Assembly: GCA_002869165.1 (NCBI GenBank)
Contig: PKTK01000011.1
Span: 1-49,593 of the forward strand
Origin: Candidatus Parcubacteria bacterium
GTDB taxonomy: Bacteria; Patescibacteriota; Patescibacteriia; Patescibacteriales; UBA12075
Direction of reading: 5' to 3'
DNA length: 49,593 bases
Shown here: positions 1 through 12,200 of the stretch, piece by piece
Position numbering within the stretch: the first letter of the stretch is position 1
Layout of the letters: each line of letters begins with the position of its first letter
Notes under the pieces: generated by a model
What the model saw: only the letters and a program-made list of their open reading frames with translations
What the model was told of the DNA's origin: nothing
Database searches by the model: none
Made by a program: the position numbers and the translations under genes

Positions 1-342
1 AGTGTTGTAACTATATTTTAACTAATTTCGTAAACTAGCTCTACTTATATATTATTTTTTTATATATTTAGTGGTGATAACGCTATTGTAATGTACATCA
101 GTGAGAGGGGATTAATGCGTAATATCTAAAAATACATTAATCAACTTGATTAACTGTGCTTGCAGATGTGCTTAGCCAGGTGTGTGTGTTGACGTAAATC
201 AATCTTAGAACGTCTTCACCCTCTCTCCCCGGTGACACCAGGGCACTCCCCTTCAAGGGGAAAAATTATCCCTCACCCCAGCCCTCTCCCAAAGGGAGAG
301 GGAGTATGTTCTCGATAATCCCAAGGGTCTCAAAAATCCTAA

Positions 343-1170
343 TCACTTATTCTTATGCTTCGACTTCAAAAAATCAATCACTCCAAGTGTTGACTTATTC
401 CCCTTCTCAGGCGGAAACCAAGTCTGGCCTTCAAGCAATGGATGGCCTTCGTATTTTTTAAATATTTTTTCCTCCGCCTTTTCCCAAACCGAAAATATTT
501 CCTCGGCTTTTTTTATATCTAAAGTTTGTTCATAATCAAGTAAAGCACGATTCAAATACAATATACCATCTGGGTGTTCGATGCTTATTCTTAATGTTAG
601 ATCCCAATCCTCCCAAAAATCTAAACTCTCATCCCAGCCACCTAAGTTAACAATCTCATCACGCTTGTGACACATAGTATTAGTATCTATCATAATGCGC
701 CTGTGCCAAAGTCGCTTTAAATCAAAATGTTTCTTGTGATTTGAAAACTCGTCCCGTAAATTTACCCTTTCACCCTTTTCGTCTATGATAGACAAACGAT
801 AATTCTTTTTACAAAAAAACAGCACCCGTTCAGGCTCTCTAGTCTTGGCATCATTCATAACTTCCAAAAATTCCCGATGCCAGGTATTGTCACTATCAAG
901 ATAGGCTATCCATTCACCCCTAGCTTTTTTCAGACCAATATTTCTAGCTCCAGCCGGACCTATATTATTTTTATTTTTAATATAAACTATCCGCGGATCA
1001 GAAAATTCCTTGATCAATTTTTCTGTATCATCACTAGAATTATCATCAACTATGATTAACTCAAAAAAAGGATAAGTTTGTTCAAGGACTGACTGGATTG
1101 CTTTCCAGAGCACATAAGACATATTAAAAGTCGCTGTAATTACACTAAATTTTGGTTGATAATTTTCCAT
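343..1170 (-). CDS. GT2-family glycosyltransferase
   Basis: SVITATFNMSYVLWKAIQSVLEQTYPFFELIIVDDNSSDDT...YLDSDNTW: GT-A fold N-terminus and DxD-like motif. Confidence 0.93.
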   Translation of the reverse strand: MENYQPKFSVITATFNMSYVLWKAIQSVLEQTYPFFELIIVDDNSSDDTEKLIKEFSDPRIVYIKNKNNIGPAGARNIGLKKARGEWIAYLDSDNTWHREFLEVMNDAKTREPERVLFFCKKNYRLSIIDEKGERVNLRDEFSNHKKHFDLKRLWHRRIMIDTNTMCHKRDEIVNLGGWDESLDFWEDWDLTLRISIEHPDGILYLNRALLDYEQTLDIKKAEEIFSVWEKAEEKIFKKYEGHPLLEGQTWFPPEKGNKSTLGVIDFLKSKHKNK

Positions 1171-1259
1171 TTATTATATTTGATTTTTCTTTGTTCTAGT
1201 GATAAAGTTAATATATAACAAAAAAATAATAATTTCAAATTAGGATTTTTGGAGGAAAA

Positions 1260-1562
1260 ATGGCTTTTTTTGAAGATGCTTTTTACGAACAAAGGATTGT
1301 AGCCATTACAAATATGCTTAAAAATCATGATTCTTTAAACGAAAGATTATTGATTTGGGGATGGAAAAAATTGACCAATGATTCTGGCCAGGACTTCTAT
1401 CTTCGACCTGCTTACATGGGAAAGGAACGAAAAATTCTTGATTGGTTAAAAGCAATCAATGAAACTGGTCTCTATGCTCACAAATTTAAAAATCCCGAGC
1501 AGTACAATGGCAATGCTCCAAAAAAAACAAACAACAAACAAACCTACATTAAACCACATTAA
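1260..1562 (+). CDS. small protein of unknown function (100 aa)
   Basis: ORF with upstream GGAGG about 8 nt before ATG; protein-like composition. Confidence 0.65.
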   Translation: MAFFEDAFYEQRIVAITNMLKNHDSLNERLLIWGWKKLTNDSGQDFYLRPAYMGKERKILDWLKAINETGLYAHKFKNPEQYNGNAPKKTNNKQTYIKPH

Positions 1563-1589
1563 AAAAACAAAATAAATTTGGGAGAAAAA

Positions 1590-1745
1590 ATGGGGCTCGA
1601 GGTGTGCAAAACAAAATTAAGCAATGATTATATCAACATAGATATAATTAGCGAGAAACAAAAAGAAACTACAAGTCAAATTGACTGAGAGTTAATAAGC
1701 AATCCTGCTCTTGCAGAAATCGATCATTTCAAAATCAAAGACTAA
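1590..1745 (+). pseudogene. short ORF interrupted by an in-frame TGA (MGLEVCKTKLSNDYINIDIISEKQKETTSQID*ELISNPALAEIDHFKIKD)
   Basis: GGGAG ribosome site, ATG at 1590, TGA at 1686-1688, same frame continues to TAA at 1743, then terminator hairpin. Confidence 0.4.
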
Positions 1746-1752
1746 CACCCAA

Positions 1753-1781
1753 ATGCCACTATAAAAATAGTGGCATTTTAA
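1753..1781 (+). terminator. intrinsic terminator
   Basis: AATGCCACTATAAAAATAGTGGCATTTT. Confidence 0.75.
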
Positions 1782-1878
1782 ATACTATTATCTGCTTCCT
1801 GTTTTCTATTTTCTAACAATCTGCTATAATAAAAAAACTTTTAAATTCAAACTTTATAAACTTTTAACTATTAAAAAT

Positions 1879-2280
1879 ATGCCTATTAAATGGGATGATT
1901 CCTATAGTGTTGGTATCGAAGAAATAGATAATCAGCACAAAAAAATAATCAAAATAATCAACCAGGTTTTAGAAATAATCGAGGAAGAGAGTCTTGATGA
2001 CAATCTCAAAACCATTATCAAAGAACTGATAGACTATAGCAATTATCATTTTAAATTTGAAGAAGATTATTTCGAAAAATTCAATTACGAAGACAAAGAT
2101 TCTCATCTGGAAAAACATGGTGAATTTAGGGCACAGCTTATGAAAATTTCTCAAGAATTTAAGGATGACAAGATGGAGGCAGCTTATCAAATCATAGACT
2201 TTCTGGAAAACTGGTTGATAGATCATATCAATGGCACCGACAAAAGATATATAGAATGTTTCCAAGAAAACGGATTATAA
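1879..2280 (+). CDS. bacteriohemerythrin
   Basis: IKWDDSYSVGIEEIDNQHKKI...HFKFEEDYF...HLEKHGEF...WLIDHINGTDKRY: hemerythrin His/Glu/Asp ligand pattern. Confidence 0.95.
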   Translation: MPIKWDDSYSVGIEEIDNQHKKIIKIINQVLEIIEEESLDDNLKTIIKELIDYSNYHFKFEEDYFEKFNYEDKDSHLEKHGEFRAQLMKISQEFKDDKMEAAYQIIDFLENWLIDHINGTDKRYIECFQENGL

Positions 2281-2292
2281 AAATTTGGTATC

Positions 2293-2323
2293 AAAAAATC
2301 CCGAGTATCCCGGGATTTTTTGT
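2293..2323 (+). terminator. intrinsic terminator downstream of the hemerythrin gene
   Basis: AAAAAATCCCGAGTATCCCGGGATTTTTT. Confidence 0.85.
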
Positions 2324-2389
2324 TTAAGCTTATTTTGTCCTTATCCTAATTCAAGGACACTGATATATAAAAATTTATATCATTCTATA

Positions 2390-5300
2390 TTATTCGTAGA
2401 AGGTCGGCACCAAAATATACAATATTTCTGTTTCATATTCTCCAGCTGCTTGCATTTCAGATGATTCAATCCTCAATATCAAGTCTACAGTTTCATTTTG
2501 AACAGGAATATTTGAATAAGAAACCTCTTGAAAAGTCTCATCAAAACCAGCATAGGTATTATCGGCCGAAAATCTAGAAGGTGAAGAACCTGACAAAGTA
2601 TCATCACCAGCATGATAACCAAAAGCAGATGGACTTGGATCGCTTGGCCAAGCATCAGGAAAAGCATTACTATATGGAACTGGTTCAAAAGTTGCTCCAT
2701 TGGCTGACTCTAGTCTTTGTCTTTGTAAAGCAAACAACTGATAACCTCCCCCGGCATTTGTATTAATCGTAAAACTGTAAGCTGCTACTTCATCATTGTC
2801 ATTATCTATTGTTCCAAAATCAACCTGACTCTGACTAGAGTCAACTGTTGTATAAACTCCTTCGACCAAGGTATTTAGAGAATAACCTCCGGTTGAAAAA
2901 CTTAAACCAGGAGATGAAGTAATCAAACTAGGAAATGTATAACCTCCGTTATGATCAATTGAAGACTCATTAGTGTCATCATATGCCCTAAAATAATAAG
3001 TAGTTGATTCTGGAGCACCGTTATTTCTCACAGTAAACTCCCACTCAGCAATAGTTGAGCCTAAATGATCATAGGTCGTAGTTGATATACCTGATTCATT
3101 GTGAGTAGCACGCAAGGAAACACCGCTGAGCAAATTCGTGCTCAATGTACTATTGTCATCGTCTACGCCATCATCATAGGTCCACAAAGAAGTACTAGAG
3201 CCACTTTCTCCAACAAAATTTACATCAGAAGAAAAATCTGCATAGGTTGAATATTGCAACCTGATCTTCACGTCCTCACCTAAAATATTTTCAATCTCTC
3301 TGAGAGCAAGTCTTAGTTTTATGGTTGCCCCTGCTGTCACATCGCTGGGTGACACATTTTCATCTGCCAAAGAATAACTAGGAGTCTCATTCTGCTGATC
3401 ACCATACCAATGCCAATTCTCAGATACTGAAACATATCTAATTGTTACAGATATTTCATTACTTGCTGCTACCTTATGTCCAAACCAATCATAAGCCCAA
3501 ATATTGAATACATATTGTTTGTTTACTTCAAGTCCGTATACAGTTGTTGTCGTTGCACCGTTAAAATCAGCAAACCCAAGATTTACATCCCCAGGATTTG
3601 GATTTGTTGAAGAAGAAAATGGTGTATCAGATTCTGTTACTCCACTTGCCCCTTCTTTGTAAAATATCTTATATTCTTTGAAATTTGTGTCACTAGAACT
3701 AGTACCAAGGGCAAAAGTGACACTATTACTTGTTATATCAATTTTCGTCAGATCACCAACTTGAGTTGGATAAATATGATCAACAACCACAGTTGTAGTA
3801 GCAGGAATACTTTGTTGATCAACTCCATCATTTGCCGTTAAACGCAGACAATAAGTATCGTCTCCATTGGAAATATCAGATAAAGTATCCCAGTCAAAAG
3901 CAACTGTATTGGTACCAAAACTCGTGGTGATCCAACCAGTACTTGAACCAATCTGATACTCTTGATTATTATCAATTACCGGGGTACCAAAATCAGCTGA
4001 AGCACTAGTCTCATCCAAGGTTAGATCAAGCGGAAAAGAAAAGTCACAACTAGCTCCCTGAACATACTCAACTTTTACAGAATTGTAGTCACTATTATAA
4101 TCTAAAACATCCATTTCTACCTGTACCTCTTCACTTCCGTCAGTCTTTTGACTAGCGCTGACAAAAGTAGCTCGAGGATTAGGCGCCAAAGTAAATTCTG
4201 GATAAATATCATAGTTATCCAAAATCTCACCATCATTAGTTGTTCTAAAGCAATAGGTCTGTCCAGCAATTGAATTATTGGTTGGTGTTAAATTAAATTC
4301 CAATTCAGTATACGAGCCTGTTGAAATACTTTGATAACCGGTAATATTGGATGGCGCCTCAATGATATATCCCGGTTCAAAAATATAACCTTCACTATTT
4401 ATAAATTGTGCTGTGGTTGATGCCTTATCATCAAAATAATCTGAACTTATCATTTTGAAATGCTCGGTACTTGCTGTCACTGGAACCGTAGTCCAGGTTG
4501 ACAACAAATCACAATCAGCTGTTTTTTCTGCATATTCAAGATCATATCTATAGCCACTAGCTCCGTAGTCTCCAGTATTAGCTATAGACAATCGCAAACG
4601 AATTGGATCAAGTCTGGCCAAGAAATTATTCTCAGATGGATCCGGTTGATCCTCTTCCTCACGCCAAGTAGCAGAAACAATGATCTCAGTGGTTGTAGAT
4701 ACTTCATTAGTTGCTGAAGCTATATTGCCATAAAGATCATATATCCATATATTGAATACATAATCGGTATTTTGAGTTAATCCAGATACCGTAACATTTG
4801 ATGCACCACCAAAATTCTCCAGACCCAAATTGGGGTCAAGTAACTGGTTAAACTCATTATCACCAGTATCTACGCCACTAGTTCCTAGTTTATAAAATAT
4901 CTTATATTCATCAAATTTTGGATCAGAACCAGGTAAACCGAAATTCAATCTTACGCTAACCCCATCAACATAATCAACGCTCAAATCACCAGGAGCAATA
5001 GGGTCCTCGTCATCATACAAAATAGTGCTAGAAGCTAACACGCTCTGATCATTTTGACCATCATTCACAGTAAGTCTCAAACAATAGTCACCATAAGATC
5101 CTGGGATATCATTTGAGGCTAACCAATCAAAATTAACAGTATTTGAGCCTGAGCTAGTTATAATTGGTGAACTAGTACCAACCTGATACTCACTAGAATT
5201 ATTTATAGTAACTGTTCCGTAATCCGAACTAATATTAGCTGGGGTAGTATCAAGAGTAGGTGTCAGCGCACCGCCAGAAAAATCACATTGTGCGTTATCT

Positions 5301-6181
5301 ACATATTCTAACTTAGCCCTACAATCATCAAGATTCACATCATACACTTCGATAGAAATATCAACTATACCCGATCCATTTACTTTTTGGGCTACAGAAT
5401 TAAACAATCCAGTTGGGGGTGCATTGGTTATGTAAGTTGTTTGACCAGAAGCAGACACATTTCCAAAGTCATCGTAGGCAAATATCTTAAAACTATATTG
5501 GGTGTTGTTTTCCAGACCACTTATTGTTGTTGTCGCTGTTCCATTAAATGAAACATCATTTAAATCATCATCAAAATGTGGCGTACTATTTTCAGTGACT
5601 GTTCCAGCTCCTGCTTTATAAAATATTTTATAATATGCAAAATTAGTATCACTTGATTCAGCTCCAAACTGCAAGGTAATTGAAGAAGAGTCAGATGAAT
5701 AAAGACTTAAATCTCCAGGGATACTTGGATCTAAATTATCAATTGTAATGGTTCGAGTATCTGAAATGGCATTGTTATCTACCCCGTCATTGGAAGTCAA
5801 ACGTAAACAATAAGTATTTTCTGCATCATCGATTTCAGTTTTACTTAACCAATCAATATACACTGTATTAACTCCTGAACTAGTTGTTATCGATGAAAGC
5901 TTATATTCATTTGAATTATTAACACTCGGGTCTCCATAAGTGCTAGTGGCATTTTCATTCGTGGTATCAATAGTCGGATCAAGTGGAGTAGAAAAATCAC
6001 AAGTAGCTCCTAGCACATATTCAAGCTTCACGCTCAAATCTTCATCGTTAATATCGTCAGCCGTAAAGGAAATATCAACTGCTCCTGTGCCGTTGGTTTT
6101 TTGAGAAAGTTCTTGAACAGTAGTTGTTGGCCTGGCATTAGTGAAATAAGATACTTCAGTCGCATTAGCAGATTTGCCCAC
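2390..6181 (-). CDS. C-terminal part of a giant fibronectin type III repeat surface protein, separated from the upstream ORF by one in-frame TAG
   Basis: repeats ending YVFNIWAYD-G; same frame as 6221-12655. Confidence 0.85.
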   Translation of the reverse strand: MGKSANATEVSYFTNARPTTTVQELSQKTNGTGAVDISFTADDINDEDLSVKLEYVLGATCDFSTPLDPTIDTTNENATSTYGDPSVNNSNEYKLSSITTSSGVNTVYIDWLSKTEIDDAENTYCLRLTSNDGVDNNAISDTRTITIDNLDPSIPGDLSLYSSDSSSITLQFGAESSDTNFAYYKIFYKAGAGTVTENSTPHFDDDLNDVSFNGTATTTISGLENNTQYSFKIFAYDDFGNVSASGQTTYITNAPPTGLFNSVAQKVNGSGIVDISIEVYDVNLDDCRAKLEYVDNAQCDFSGGALTPTLDTTPANISSDYGTVTINNSSEYQVGTSSPIITSSGSNTVNFDWLASNDIPGSYGDYCLRLTVNDGQNDQSVLASSTILYDDEDPIAPGDLSVDYVDGVSVRLNFGLPGSDPKFDEYKIFYKLGTSGVDTGDNEFNQLLDPNLGLENFGGASNVTVSGLTQNTDYVFNIWIYDLYGNIASATNEVSTTTEIIVSATWREEEDQPDPSENNFLARLDPIRLRLSIANTGDYGASGYRYDLEYAEKTADCDLLSTWTTVPVTASTEHFKMISSDYFDDKASTTAQFINSEGYIFEPGYIIEAPSNITGYQSISTGSYTELEFNLTPTNNSIAGQTYCFRTTNDGEILDNYDIYPEFTLAPNPRATFVSASQKTDGSEEVQVEMDVLDYNSDYNSVKVEYVQGASCDFSFPLDLTLDETSASADFGTPVIDNNQEYQIGSSTGWITTSFGTNTVAFDWDTLSDISNGDDTYCLRLTANDGVDQQSIPATTTVVVDHIYPTQVGDLTKIDITSNSVTFALGTSSSDTNFKEYKIFYKEGASGVTESDTPFSSSTNPNPGDVNLGFADFNGATTTTVYGLEVNKQYVFNIWAYDWFGHKVAASNEISVTIRYVSVSENWHWYGDQQNETPSYSLADENVSPSDVTAGATIKLRLALREIENILGEDVKIRLQYSTYADFSSDVNFVGESGSSTSLWTYDDGVDDDNSTLSTNLLSGVSLRATHNESGISTTTYDHLGSTIAEWEFTVRNNGAPESTTYYFRAYDDTNESSIDHNGGYTFPSLITSSPGLSFSTGGYSLNTLVEGVYTTVDSSQSQVDFGTIDNDNDEVAAYSFTINTNAGGGYQLFALQRQRLESANGATFEPVPYSNAFPDAWPSDPSPSAFGYHAGDDTLSGSSPSRFSADNTYAGFDETFQEVSYSNIPVQNETVDLILRIESSEMQAAGEYETEILYILVPTFYE

Positions 6182-6220
6182 TTCATCATAAGCATAAATA
6201 TTAAATACATACTGAGTATT

Positions 6221-9200
6221 CTACAAAAGATCAGAGATAGTGGTATTTTGGGCACCATTATAATATTTATTAAATAAATTAATATCAGTCGTAGAAGAAT
6301 GCATTGAATCGTTTTCGGTAACACCGCTCGCACCAGTTTTATAATAAATAATGTATTCTCTAAAATTATCTTCTGTTGTTGTGGCTCCGAAGTCAAGTGT
6401 GACTGAATTATAAGTTCTAGAATTAAAACTCAGATTACCTGGAGAACTTGGATCAACAGTATCAACTTTGAAATTTGGATCCACTCCAGCATCAACCCAG
6501 TCACTACATACGTTGTTGTCATCACAAGCTAAAACCTGCCACTTGAAACCTGTACTAGAATCTGGTAAAGCTGGAAGTGTCCCTGAGCCTATATATGGAC
6601 TCAAACTATAATCGCCATTACTAGATGTAATTGACCAAACCTTGGAAGAACAGGCTAGAAAATCATCACCTTCTCCACAAACATTTTCTGGTACTGTAGT
6701 AGCGGTCAAAAATGAATCGCCAACATATCGAATTTCATAATACAAACTTAAAACTTCACTAGGATCATCATCATTTACACTAGCGCTAAAAAACACATTA
6801 CTCTCATCAGTCCAAGCACCATTTTCGATAGGCGTTACTTGATCTGTTTTTCTCTGTAATAAACTGAAAGCAAGTCCTGGAATGTGATTGGTATTAACAC
6901 TTACTTCACTTGAGCTAGATTTATTACCATATAGATCATAGGCCCAAATATTAAATACATAATCCGTTCCTGCCTGAAGACTTGAAACACTGGTAGTGGC
7001 AATACTGTTATAATTCTGATTTAATAAATTCGTATCAATATGCTCGATATCATTTTCAGTTACCCCACTGGTTCCTTGCTTGTAAAATATCTTGTAAGTA
7101 TCAAAATTATTCTCTACACTAGCGCCCCCGAAATTAAGTACTAAATCATATGTGTTTTGAGTGTTCAAACTTAAGGCCCCTGGAGAACTTGGTTCAAGGT
7201 TATCAATATAAATAGTTGTTGTAGCTGAAACGAGCTGACTATAGGTACCATCATTGGCTGTTAAACGAAGACAATAAACTCCATCAGCATCAGGCTCGTC
7301 TATTGCACTCAACCAATCAAAATTTACCGTATTTGAACCAGGTGATGTCCAAACCCAATTACTAGTAGTACCAATTTGATAAGGGTAATTATTATCAAGG
7401 TCTGGATCACCATAATCTGCTGTGATATTTTCATCGCTTGAATCTATACTCGGATCAAGTGGTGAACTAAAATCACAACTTGCTCCAGCTACATATTCAA
7501 GCTTCAAACGAAGAGTATCATCATTATCAGGATCATCAATCTCTACTGAAATATCGATTACCCCGCTTCCATCTGTTTTTTGAGCAACCGAATTGAAATC
7601 ACCAGTAGGAGGATTGGCAGCTGAATCTGTGGTAACAGTAATTTCCGAAGCACTAGTAACATTAGCAGCCTCATCATAGGCATAAATATTAAAAACATAT
7701 TTAGTTCCTGCACTCAAATTATATATTATCGTTGAGGTAGCACTATTATAATCCTGATAAAAAAGATTGTTATCAGTAGTAGATGAATGTGATAAATCAT
7801 TTTCAGTTACACCAGAAGATCCAACCTTATAATAAATAATATATTCTCTAAAATTGTCTTCGCTACTACTAGCTCCAAAACTCAAAGTAACCGTAGTATT
7901 TGTTTTGGAATACTCTACTAGATTGCCTGGACTACTAGGAGGAGTGTTGTCAACTTTTACATTTGGAGTACTAGCATTGAATTTAACCCATTCCGAACAT
8001 GTTCCTTCATTATCACATGCTAAAACTTGCCATTTATATCCATTATAACTATCCGGAATATTGATGATATTTACTTCATCCGCACCACTACCTATAGTCC
8101 ACACATTACTAGAACATAATCCATATGCTGTAGCACTTGAACATGCGGAAACTGGAACACTGGTAGCAACCAAAGAAGAACTGGCAACTGGTAAAAATTC
8201 AAAATACAAATCCAAGTCCTCCCCTTCTGGGTCCGAACTAGTAGCCATAAGTCTAATTTGATTTTCATTTGTCCAAGCACCATTATTAATGATTGTAGTC
8301 CCATCTGATTTGTATTGATTGAGATTGGTAGCTTCAAGTGGTGCATAATTTGTGTTAGTTACCAATTCTGTAGTAGCACTAGCTTTATTCCCTGCTATAT
8401 CATAGGCCCAAATATTAAACACATACTGTGTTTGAGCTAAAAGATCTGAAATAGTTGTGGTAGCCGTAGAGTTAAATAATCTATCTGCTAAGTCAGCATC
8501 TTCAACTTGCGTCCAAGCACTATCATTTTCTGTAACACCACTAATGCCTACCTTATAAAATATTTTATATTCTAAAAAATTATCATCTGTACTTGGACTA
8601 CCAAACTGAATTGTAATTGTATGGTCCGAATGATCCACAAAAGTCAAATTTCCAGGAATACTTGGCGTATTAGCATCCACGCCTGGGCGATTGTCTGGGT
8701 CAGCGGTGGTGAATGAACTAGAGATATTTCCGGCTGAGTCTTGGATATTTAGGTTTACTGGTAGATCTTCGGTGTCTAGGATGTCAGCATTTCCTTCTTT
8801 GACTGTATAACTGACCGTGTAATTACCACCTCCAATATCTGTAAATGTTGAACTTACATCTATACTATTAATGGTCATGGTAGTGCCAGCCAGTAACCCT
8901 GCCTCTATAATTGATACCGCAATCGTGGCTGTAGCCGTGTCGCCTACTTTTAGAACACCTGAACTTGGAGTGAATGTTACTGTATTAATACTTGGCGTAT
9001 TAGCATCCACGCCTGGGCGATTGTCTGGGTCAGCTGAGGTGAATGCATTTGACTCATTACCGTTTATATCAAAAACTGTGAAACTTACTGGCAAATCATT
9101 TGCATCCAATATATCATTGTTTCCTTCTTGTACTTCATAATAAACCGTATATGTATTGTCTAAATTATTTACAAAAGTAGCACTTACATCGATACTATTT

Positions 9201-12200
9201 ATTGTAAGTGTTCCAGCGGTGTAATTAGAATTATCGCAAGTCAATGTAGCTGTTGCAATATCTCCCACCTTTAGAGTGCCTGAAGTGATATTTAAATTAA
9301 CACTTGAAATAACTGGCCTGGTAGCATCTACTCCTGGTCTAGTACTAGGACTTGCTGTAGTATAAGAACCTGAAATATTGCCCGCCACATCTTGAATGTT
9401 TAAATTAACAGGCAAGTCATCAGCATCTGTTCTATTTGTGTCACCTTCGACCACAGTATAGGCAACCGTGTAACTACCACCTCCAATGCCAGTAAATGTT
9501 GAGCTAACATCTTGTCCATTAATAATCATGACAGATCCAGCAAGTAGTCCAGTTTCGGATCCTGATACCGCAATAGTTGCTGTAGCAGTATCTCCGATCT
9601 TCAATATTCCTGAACTAGGATTAAAAGTAACTGTATTAATGCTTGGAGTATTAGCATCAATTGTGGCTGAATTTGCATCAATTAAAGTAAAAGCGGGAGT
9701 GCTAGGATTATCAGCTGAATCAATGAATACTGCGCTAATTGGAATTGCTCCGGGAGTTGATATATCATCATCTCCCTCCTGAACAGTGTAATCAAATGTA
9801 TATGTCAGATTGTTTATTTTCTGTATATTGGTCGCGCTCACATTATTTATTGTAGTTGCTCCTAAGCTATAAGTATCAGTATCAGAGCTAACTGTGGCCG
9901 TGGCTGTGATCGTATCTCCTACTTTATAAGCTAAACTTGGAATGGCCAAGGCTGTGATCACTGGTCTATGAGCATCAACCGAAGCTGTATTAGCAATCAA
10001 TGAAGTAAAAGCAGGGTTATTTTGATTACCCGCCTCATCAGTTACTACAATGCTGATTGGAATAGTACCAGCTGACCTATCAGTATTTCCTTCAACAACA
10101 ACATAATCAACATTGTAAGCGGTATCGCTTTGCTTAACTAAATTTTGTGCATTTACTCCATTGATAGTAGACGGTCCTAAAGTATAGACATCCGTATCAC
10201 TAGTAACTGTAAGCACTAAAGTAATAGTATCACCTATTCCATAAACATTATTAGTAATAGTAGCCTGAGAAATAGTCGGTCGATGGGAGTCAACCCCAGG
10301 TCTATTTCCTGCATCAGCTGTATTATAAGCGGGACTAGCATTATTACTAGCATCAAGCATAGAAAAACTAATTGGTAGATCATCTGAATCAAGTCTATCA
10401 GTGTTTCCTTCGACAACTGTATAACTCACTGTGTAAGTATTGTCATTATTGTCTATAAAAGTACCAGAGACATCAACACCATTAATAGTCATGGTACTAG
10501 CCGTGTAGCCAGTAGCATCAGATATAATAGTAGCGGTTGCAGTGTCCCCAATTTTCAAAACACCTGAACTTGGGCTAAAGGTAACATTGTTTATTGGTGG
10601 TGGATAATTATCAAGCGTTACGGTAGTGGTGGCAGTATTACCTACGCTAACCCCATCATAAGACGTCAAAGCAATACAGTAAGTACTAGAAGCATTGAGC
10701 TCATCAGTATCAGACAGCCAATCAAAATCAATAGTATTGATTCCTTCTGAAGTTATTACATAACCACTGGCATTACCTATCTGGTATGTGTTATCATTTT
10801 CTACTTTTGGATCTGTAGTTCTGTCTGAAGTAGTATTCAAATCTGTTTCATCAATTGTTGCTTTAGTCATATTAGAACAAGTAGTACCTTCCTGATACTG
10901 AACCAAGGTCATCACCTCATCATCATCATTGTTATCGTCCACTGTCATTTGTATATCAACTGCACCAGTGCCATCAGTTTTTTGAAATGCTGATACTATT
11001 GTCGTAGTTGGAGCATCATTAGGAGTATAGGTAACCCGCAAATAAATCTGATCGATATATAAAATTTTTGGCTGTGAATTACTAGTATTTAAACCATAAA
11101 TTCTGGTATCTAAGTCTTGTACATCTGACCAAGTCCAAGTACTAGGAGCATTGGCATCACTATATACACTTGTCCATTGGATTGCATCTAAGTCGGTAGT
11201 AGTAAAACCAGCTACTGGATAACCTGAACCATTAGTGGAGCCACCAAAACGAGGAATAATATACGGCGTTACTTCAACCCCTTCTACAAAACCTTCGATA
11301 CCGATTTCTACGTTAGAGATTACAAAAGGTAAGTTTGGAACAGTGGTAGAACTACCCTCTAAATAATTAGCTGAGTCATTTTCACTTCTTCTTGGAATAT
11401 CTCGTTCTGCATAGGTATTATCAGTATTGTCCCAAGCTTGAGTATCAGTAATCCAATTAATACTAGTACCGTCATTATATATATAAGTATTTACATCATC
11501 AGAAGCGATCTGCCACTCTCTCTTTTCTGTAAAATCTCCCAACTCAAGTGGTCCAATCACATAAAATTCTGGCGAAATATCTGGAGCATCAAAATTATAA
11601 TCAATAATTAGCTCATCACCAATATTTAAATCAACATTTTTAACTGTTAAATACTTCTCTTGCTCAAAATTTCCAATTTCCAATTTCCAGTTTTCAATTT
11701 CATTATTCACTTTTATTTCATAACTTCCAATATTAAAATTTACCGGTACTTTTTCAATCACATCCCCTCTAAAACCAACATTTGCCCTTACACGGATCTC
11801 CATATCATAATCATAGGTTGGGTTAATACGAGTTGGACCATACCTTTGTATATCAAAATTAGTACTTGAAACAACCGAAAAAGTATCGCTTATTTCAAAT
11901 TCTCCATTATCAGTCACGGCTTTTAATTTAACAACATAGTCACCAATCGCCCCCACACCATAATACGCATCATAATCAGGGCTCTCAATATAATTATCAG
12001 CTCCGCACTCTGAATTTCTGCCTATAAGTCCATTATCAGTATTTAAGTAAGCAACTCCTCCATCAGGTGAAGTAATTTCCAAGTACAACTGCGAATCACA
12101 AAGAGTGTGTCCCAGCTCATTAAGGACAGCCATTTGCAAATAGGCTTCTTCACCATTATAATATTCAGCCTTGTCAAAATTCAGAGCCAAGACTCCCCAG

